DNA of 64,000 nt. Source: Streptomyces candidus (lineage in GTDB: Bacteria > Actinomycetota > Actinomycetes > Streptomycetales > Streptomycetaceae). Below are positions 59,030 to 64,000 of the stretch, one piece after another. Location of the stretch: positions 1-64,000 of the forward strand of contig NZ_JACHEM010000007.1 of the NCBI RefSeq assembly GCF_014207445.1. The letters are read 5' to 3'. The notes beneath the pieces were generated by a model. The model was not told the DNA's origin. It worked only from the letters and a program-made list of their open reading frames with translations, and made no database searches. Each line of letters begins with the position of its first letter. Position 1 is the first letter of the stretch. Position numbers and translations under genes: made by a program.

Positions 59030-61114
59030 ATGTCGATACCAGCGCGAGCCCCGCGCCCGAAGCGGAGAACGCTCGTACCCATGACCGTGGCCGCCATGAC
59101 GGCCGTCCTCCTGGCCCCGGTGGCTGCGGCGCAAGGCACCCCGCAGGTGGCCGGCCCGGCCGCTTCGCCGGGCGTCGCGCTCGCGCAGCCCGCGGCCCGG
59201 CCGACCGGGAGCAGGCCCGTCTACGCGTACGACAGGGCCGTCCGCGAGTCCGTCTGGGTCGACACCCGCATCGACGGCGACAAGGACGGGAGGACCGACC
59301 GGGTCGCCGTGGACATCGTCCGCCCCCGTGAACTCGACGGCACCGGCCGCCGCATTCCGGTGATCATGGACGCCAGCCCCTACTACGCCTGCTGCGGGCG
59401 CGGCAACGAGAGCCAGAAGAAGACGTACGACGCCGCGGGGCACCCCGTCCAGTTCCCCCTCTTCTACGACAACTACTTCGTGCCGCGCGGCTACGGCTAC
59501 GTCGCCGTCGACTTCACCGGCACCAACCGCTCCGACGGCTGCGTCGACATCGGCGGCCGCTCGGAGATCGCCTCCGCCAAAGCCGTCATCGACTGGCTGA
59601 ACGGCCGCGGCCAGGGCTACACCACCCGCACCGGTGATACCCGCACCCGCGCCCACTGGTCCAACGGCAGCACCGGCATGATCGGCAAGAGCTGGGACGG
59701 CACCGTCGCCAACGGCACGGCCGCCACCGGCGTCAAGGGCCTCAAGACCATCGTGCCCATCGGTGCCATCTCCTCCTGGTACGACTACTACTTCCAGCAG
59801 GGCGCCGACCTCTACGACGGGGGACCCGACGACCTCGCCGGGTACGTCGAGTCCAAGGACGCGGCGCCCCGCTGCAAGCCGGTGAAGAAGCAACTCGCCG
59901 ACGGTGCCCCGCTCAACGGGAACCGGACCGCGCTGTGGGAGGAACGCGACTTCGTCCCCGACGCGCGCAAGGTGCGGGCCAGCGTCTTCGCCGTGCACGG
60001 CATGCAGGACCTCAACGTCCGCATGAACCACTTCGGCAAGTGGTGGGACGCGCTCGCGAAGCAGGGCGTGGACCGCAAGGTGTGGCTCTCGCAGACCGGG
60101 CACGTCGACCCCTTCGACTTCCGGCGCGCCGAGTGGGTGAAGACCCTGCACCGCTGGTTCGACCACGAACTCATGGGTTACGCCAACGGCATCGACCGCG
60201 AACCGATGGCCGACATCGAGCGCGCCCCGGACCAGTGGACCACCGACAGGGTCTGGCCGCCGCGCGGCACCGACACCACCAGGCTCCGCCCGCAAAAAGG
60301 CAGTTCACCCGGTGTCGGAGTTCTCGGCCTGAGGCGCGCCGGGCCCGGCAGCACGGAGACCTTCACCGACGACCCGCGGCTGGACGAGACCGCCTGGGCG
60401 GCGAAGATCGACACCGGCACCCCGGAGAAGGCCGGTTTCGCCACCCGGCCGCTCAGCCGTGACCTGCGGCTCTCCGGCTCCTCCAAGGTCACCCTCAGCG
60501 TCACGCCCTCCACCACCAGCGCGCACCTCAGCGCCGTCCTCGTCGACCTCGGACCGGACACCATCCGCAATTACGGCGCGCGGGGCGAGGGCATCACGAC
60601 CCTCACCGAGCGCACCTGCTGGGGTCCCGGTGCTCCTGGTGACAGCTCCTGCTTCAAGGAGACCCGGGCCGACATCACCGCCGTCGACTTCACCGTCTTC
60701 AGCCGCGGCTGGGCGAGCCTCGCCCACCACCGGGGCGACGGAAAGGCCCGCCCGCTCACGCCAGGAAAGGAGTACGAGATCACCGTCGACCTCGCGGCCA
60801 CCGACCACGTCGTCCCCGCCGGGCACCGGCTCGCCCTGATCGTCGCCGGCACGGACGCCGGACTGGTCGAGGCGCCGGACACCCGCCCGACCCTCGGTCT
60901 CGACCTCGCCGGTACCTCGGCGAAGCTGCCCGTCGTCGGCGGTGAGCGCACCTTCGCCCGCGCCACCTCGGGCCACGCCGCCGCGGCCCCGCTGTCACCG
61001 GGCGCACGTAACGGGGTGCGGGTGCCGCAGGACCTCTCCCGGATGCCGGGGACGGCACCGGCCGACAACGCCGCCGACCGGACCCGGTTCCTCCTGCCGG
61101 GAGCCGGGCGATGA
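59030..61114 (+). CDS. Secreted S15-family Xaa-Pro dipeptidyl-peptidase
   Basis: The 694-aa serine peptidase has a Sec signal peptide ([20 protein letters not shown]). The alpha/beta-hydrolase domain carries the nucleophile Ser in [13 protein letters not shown] (about residue 224), the catalytic Asp in [16 protein letters not shown] and the His in [14 protein letters not shown]-terminal galactose-binding-like jelly roll follows (from about 440: [20 protein letters not shown]). It removes X-Pro dipeptides from extracellular peptides. The ATGA overlap with the M14 gene couples the two. It is divergent from the M1 peptidase gene, which makes a peptide-scavenging cluster. Confidence 0.9.
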   Translation: MSIPARAPRPKRRTLVPMTVAAMTAVLLAPVAAAQGTPQVAGPAASPGVALAQPAARPTGSRPVYAYDRAVRESVWVDTRIDGDKDGRTDRVAVDIVRPRELDGTGRRIPVIMDASPYYACCGRGNESQKKTYDAAGHPVQFPLFYDNYFVPRGYGYVAVDFTGTNRSDGCVDIGGRSEIASAKAVIDWLNGRGQGYTTRTGDTRTRAHWSNGSTGMIGKSWDGTVANGTAATGVKGLKTIVPIGAISSWYDYYFQQGADLYDGGPDDLAGYVESKDAAPRCKPVKKQLADGAPLNGNRTALWEERDFVPDARKVRASVFAVHGMQDLNVRMNHFGKWWDALAKQGVDRKVWLSQTGHVDPFDFRRAEWVKTLHRWFDHELMGYANGIDREPMADIERAPDQWTTDRVWPPRGTDTTRLRPQKGSSPGVGVLGLRRAGPGSTETFTDDPRLDETAWAAKIDTGTPEKAGFATRPLSRDLRLSGSSKVTLSVTPSTTSAHLSAVLVDLGPDTIRNYGARGEGITTLTERTCWGPGAPGDSSCFKETRADITAVDFTVFSRGWASLAHHRGDGKARPLTPGKEYEITVDLAATDHVVPAGHRLALIVAGTDAGLVEAPDTRPTLGLDLAGTSAKLPVVGGERTFARATSGHAAAAPLSPGARNGVRVPQDLSRMPGTAPADNAADRTRFLLPGAGR

Positions 61115-62403
61115 GGGCCCGCGCCCTCGCGGCGCTCCTGGGCACCGCGGCCCTCGCGGTACCGCTCCTGGGCGCGGGCCCCGCCCGGGCGGGCGACACG
61201 GGACGCACGCCCCTGCCCCGTACCGGCTTCGAATCGTCCCAGGGCGCCCGTTGGACCAGCCAGGCCGAGGAGCAGGACTTCCTCGCCGCCGTCGACCGCG
61301 CGAGCGACCGCACGTCGGTGTCCACGATCGGCACCACGAAGCAGGGGCGTGCGCTCCAGCTCGTCCGCATCGGCGAACGCCCGCGCACCGCCTCCACCGT
61401 GCTCCTGATCTGCAGTCAGCACGGCAATGAGCCCGCGGGCCGCGAAGCCTGCCTCAGCAAGGTCCGCGACCTCGCCCACGCCCGCGACCACCGAACCCGG
61501 GACTTCCTGCGCAGGACCACGGTCCTCGTGGTCCCCACCGCCAACCCGGACGGCCGCGCGGCCGACACCCGCGGCAACTCCGACGGCACCGACATCAACC
61601 GCGACCACATCGCCCTTGCCACCGCCGAGGGCCGTGCCCTGGCCGCCGTCCTCCGTGACCACAAGCCGGACCTGGTCTACGACCTGCACGAGTACGGGGG
61701 CACCCCGCCGTACTACGACAAGGACCTCTTCGACCTGTGGCCGCGCAACCTCAACACCGACCCGCACGTGCACGCCGAGTCGAAGAAACTCTCCGCCGAC
61801 CACGTAAGGCCCGCCGCCCACGCCTCCGGCTTCAGCACCGGCACGTACGGCATCTGGACGGACCCGGTCACCGGTGAGCCGGTCAAACAGGTCGCCGGCG
61901 ACGGCCAGGAGCGCATCCTGCGCAACGCCTCCGGGATCAAACACTCCGTCGGCCTGCTCATCGAGAGCCGCGTCGACGCGCTGAGCGACGCCGAGAAGAG
62001 GGACCGGTCGCTCAACCAGCGTCGCCGGGCCGCCTCCCACGCCGCCTCCCTCGACGGCGCGCTCGCCTACGTCGACCAACGGCGCGGCCGGATCGAAGCG
62101 GCCACGGGCTGGGCCCGGCTGGCCGGGTACGCCGACCGGGGCCCGGTCTATCTGGGCGGCGCCGACAACGATCCGGCCGAGCCCTCGGAGATCCTCGCCG
62201 ACCCACCGTGCGGCTACCGGCTGACGGACGCGCAACTGGCCGCCGTGGGCGACGAACTCACCCTGCACGGAGTCGGGTTCAAGAAGGTGCGCGGCGGTGC
62301 GCTCGTCACTCTGCGGCAGCCCCAGCGGGACCTCGTCCCGCTCCTCCTCGACGAAAGGGCCTCCTACCGCCTGACGATTGGCCAACGGACCACGCTCTGT
62401 TAG
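61111..62403 (+). CDS. Secreted M14-family zinc carboxypeptidase
   Basis: The 430-aa protein has a Sec signal peptide ([20 protein letters not shown], then ARAG). Zinc ligands lie in [14 protein letters not shown] (HxxE) and in YDLHEYGG (distal His). [20 protein letters not shown] with INRDH is the M14 substrate loop, and the catalytic Glu is in [12 protein letters not shown]. It trims C-terminal residues or acts on cell-wall peptides. Its ATG overlaps the S15 stop. About 120 residues after the catalytic domain form an unassigned C-terminal extension (residues about 310-430). Confidence 0.9.
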   Translation: MRARALAALLGTAALAVPLLGAGPARAGDTGRTPLPRTGFESSQGARWTSQAEEQDFLAAVDRASDRTSVSTIGTTKQGRALQLVRIGERPRTASTVLLICSQHGNEPAGREACLSKVRDLAHARDHRTRDFLRRTTVLVVPTANPDGRAADTRGNSDGTDINRDHIALATAEGRALAAVLRDHKPDLVYDLHEYGGTPPYYDKDLFDLWPRNLNTDPHVHAESKKLSADHVRPAAHASGFSTGTYGIWTDPVTGEPVKQVAGDGQERILRNASGIKHSVGLLIESRVDALSDAEKRDRSLNQRRRAASHAASLDGALAYVDQRRGRIEAATGWARLAGYADRGPVYLGGADNDPAEPSEILADPPCGYRLTDAQLAAVGDELTLHGVGFKKVRGGALVTLRQPQRDLVPLLLDERASYRLTIGQRTTLC

Positions 62404-62431
62404 CAGATCGTGACGTGCGACATGTGTGGAT

Positions 62432-62462
62432 CGGGGTAGCGGCAGGGAATCCTCCCGCCCCG
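62432..62462 (+). terminator. Imperfect hairpin between M14 and BCCT genes
   Basis: CGGGG (62432-62436) and CCCCG (62458-62462) enclose an inner stem GCGG-c-AGG / CCT-c-CCGC around a GAAT loop. It is 29 nt after the M14 stop and ends 15 nt before the BCCT start, so it could be a terminator or part of the BCCT leader. Confidence 0.4.
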
Positions 62463-62477
62463 AAAGGTGACCACACC

Positions 62478-64000
62478 GTGCCGCAAGACGATCAGCCGAC
62501 GGACGACCGGGCAGCTTCGCCAGTCATGGCGGACCTGCCCGGCAGCCCGCACCTCACCCCACGGCCCCGGACCGACCGCGTCGTGTTCGGTGTCACCGCC
62601 GTCCTCACCTTGGCATTCGTGCTCTGGGGTGCCCTCGCCACCCAGTCCCTGGAGGACGTGTCCAGTTCGCTCCTGGACGCCCTCATGCACAACGGCGGCT
62701 GGGCGTTCATGCTGGCCGCCTCCGGGTTCGTCGTCTTCGCCCTCTGGCTCGCGATGAGCCGGTACGGGAAGATCACACTCGGCGACGAGGGGGAGAAGCC
62801 CGAGTTCCGCACCGTTTCCTGGGTCGCGATGATGTTCAGCGCGGGCATGGGCATCGGCCTGATGTTCTACGGCGTCAGCGAGCCGCTGGGCCACTTCTCG
62901 TCGCCGCCGCCCGGCACCCACCCGACCGCCCCGGCGGACGCCATGCAGACCGCCATGGCCACCACTCTCTTCCACTGGACCCTGCACCCGTGGGCGATAT
63001 ACGCGGTGGTCGGCCTGGCCATCGCGTACAGCACGTTCCGGCGCCGCCGCAGGCAGACCATCAGCGCCGTCTTCACGCCGCTCATCGGTGAGAAGCACGC
63101 CAACGGCGGGGTCGGCCGGGTCATCGACATCCTCGCCATCTTCGCCACCCTCTTCGGATCGGCGGCCTCCCTCGGACTCGGCGCGCTCCAGATCGGCAGC
63201 GGCATGACCGAGCTCGGCTGGATGGAGAAGGCGGGCACCGGCCTGCTCATCTCCATCATCGCCGTCCTCACCGTCGCCTTCATCGCCTCCGCGGTCTCCG
63301 GCGTCGAGAAGGGCATCCAGTGGCTGTCCAACATCAACATGGTGCTGGCACTGCTCCTGGTGCTGTTCGTCTTCGTCGCGGGCCCGACCATCTTCGTCCT
63401 GGACCTCGTGCCCACCTCGCTCGGCGCGTACCTGGGTGAACTCCCGCAGCTCATCGGCCGCACCGAGGCCACCGGCGGCGAGGACGTCGCGGCCTGGCTG
63501 AGCGGCTGGACGGTCTTCTACTGGGCCTGGTGGATCTCCTGGACACCCTTCGTGGGCATGTTCATCGCCCGGATCAGCCGGGGCCGCACCATCCGTCAGT
63601 TCGTCGGCGGGGTCATCCTGGTCCCGAGCACGGTCAGCCTGATCTGGTTCGCGATCTTCGGCGGCTCGGCGATGAAGCTGAAGGCCACCGGCCGCCTCGC
63701 GGAGGAGTCGACCCCGGAGGGGCAGCTCTTCGGACTCCTCCAGGAGTTCCCCATCGCGACCGTCACGTGCATCCTCGTGATGGTGCTGGTGGGCATCTTC
63801 TTCGTCTCGGGCGCGGACGCCGCATCCATCGTGATGGGCACACTCTCCCAGAAGGGCTCCTTCGAACCCACCAGGACGGTCGTCATCTTCTGGGGCTGCG
63901 TCACCGGTGCCGTCGCCGCGATCATGCTCCTGATCGGCGACGGGCAGGGCGACGCGCTCAAGGGCCTGCAGAACCTGACGATCCTCGTCGCGGCGCCCTT
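62478..64000 (+). CDS. BCCT-family betaine/choline/carnitine transporter (3' end cut by window)
   Basis: The reading frame opens with a GTG (GAAAGGTGA upstream) and runs past the right edge, giving 507 residues. Membrane helices include DRVVFGVTAVLTLAFVLWGA and NGGWAFMLAASGFVVFALWL. The BCCT signatures are visible: MFSAGMGIGLMFYGVSEPLG with the glycine-rich helix, and SGWTVFYWAWWISWTPFVGM near residue 335 with the substrate-binding Trp box, then FIARISRGRTIRQFV. It takes up glycine betaine, choline or similar compounds with sodium or protons, mainly under osmotic stress. The regulatory C-terminal tail is outside the window. Confidence 0.93.
   Translation, partial: MPQDDQPTDDRAASPVMADLPGSPHLTPRPRTDRVVFGVTAVLTLAFVLWGALATQSLEDVSSSLLDALMHNGGWAFMLAASGFVVFALWLAMSRYGKITLGDEGEKPEFRTVSWVAMMFSAGMGIGLMFYGVSEPLGHFSSPPPGTHPTAPADAMQTAMATTLFHWTLHPWAIYAVVGLAIAYSTFRRRRRQTISAVFTPLIGEKHANGGVGRVIDILAIFATLFGSAASLGLGALQIGSGMTELGWMEKAGTGLLISIIAVLTVAFIASAVSGVEKGIQWLSNINMVLALLLVLFVFVAGPTIFVLDLVPTSLGAYLGELPQLIGRTEATGGEDVAAWLSGWTVFYWAWWISWTPFVGMFIARISRGRTIRQFVGGVILVPSTVSLIWFAIFGGSAMKLKATGRLAEESTPEGQLFGLLQEFPIATVTCILVMVLVGIFFVSGADAASIVMGTLSQKGSFEPTRTVVIFWGCVTGAVAAIMLLIGDGQGDALKGLQNLTILVAAP

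Noticed and set aside
1..64000. Possible biosynthetic gene cluster around the P450, exporter and FAD oxidoreductase
   Set aside because: There is no PKS, NRPS, terpene synthase, RiPP precursor or other core enzyme, and the candidate tailoring genes are separated by unrelated genes.
1..64000. tRNA, rRNA, CRISPR, insertion sequences, integrases or attachment sites
   Set aside because: None was seen on reading both strands. Short tRNA genes could be missed by eye; a tRNAscan run would decide.

Overview
The window is 64 kb of very GC-rich DNA (about 72-74 % by eye) with strong third-position GC, GTG/TTG starts, 4-bp ATGA/GTGA gene overlaps, a WhiB-like protein, an SsgA-like sporulation protein, XRE/DUF5753-DUF397 pairs, a chitosanase and many Sec/Tat-secreted hydrolases. 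Together these point to a Streptomyces (or very close actinomycete) chromosome. I see no rRNA, tRNA, CRISPR array, insertion sequence, integrase or phage module.

Layout. 1-6 kb: an XRE+TetR fusion regulator with a hotdog thioesterase, then a divergent pair of regulatory units (RsbW-like kinase with a coupled unknown protein, versus XRE/DUF5753, DUF397 and a SAM methyltransferase) around a perfect 25-bp palindrome. 6-13 kb: a secreted VWA protein pair, an M64 metallopeptidase, and a polar amino-acid ABC transporter operon (lipoprotein, permease, ATPase). 12.9-16.2 kb: a 1092-aa NACHT-type STAND NTPase. 16-25 kb: Nudix hydrolase, large catalase, NAD-dependent epimerase, GH95 fucosidase, and a DUF5819/HTTM pair that recalls SdpA/SdpB. 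25-31 kb: a TetR with a thioredoxin-like tail divergent from a cytochrome P450, a 14-TM drug exporter, and a stand-alone OLD-type TOPRIM protein. 31-41 kb: Tat-exported GH3 glucosidase, FAD oxidoreductase, split NHEJ enzymes (DNA ligase and LigD-type polymerase, divergent), a Pip/DUF3533-like membrane protein, a WhiB-like protein, GH46 chitosanase and an acyl-ACP desaturase. 41-46 kb: a chimeric, frameshifted ABC-F/DDAH gene behind an attenuator-like leader, an SsgA-like protein, a secreted beta-propeller, a YciI protein and endonuclease V. 46-54 kb: a fatty-acid oxidation block (enoyl reductase-like protein, CaiB-type CoA transferase, acyl-CoA dehydrogenase, FadA, FadB, MerR regulator). 54-64 kb: sphingomyelinase-like phosphodiesterase, aldehyde dehydrogenase, a cluster of three secreted peptidases (M1, S15, M14) and the 5' part of a BCCT betaine transporter cut by the window edge.

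Most of the window is ordinary core or accessory Streptomyces metabolism. The items most worth a second look are: the in-frame ABC-F::DDAH chimera with a one-base frameshift near its end, sitting downstream of a promoter, micro-ORF and hairpin typical of ribosome-mediated attenuation; the NACHT NTPase as a candidate anti-phage or signalling protein; the SdpAB-like membrane pair; domain-fusion regulators; and a series of well-formed inverted repeats in divergent promoters. Start codons were chosen from Shine-Dalgarno sequences, overlaps and signal peptides. Family assignments come from recognised motifs and were not checked against any database.
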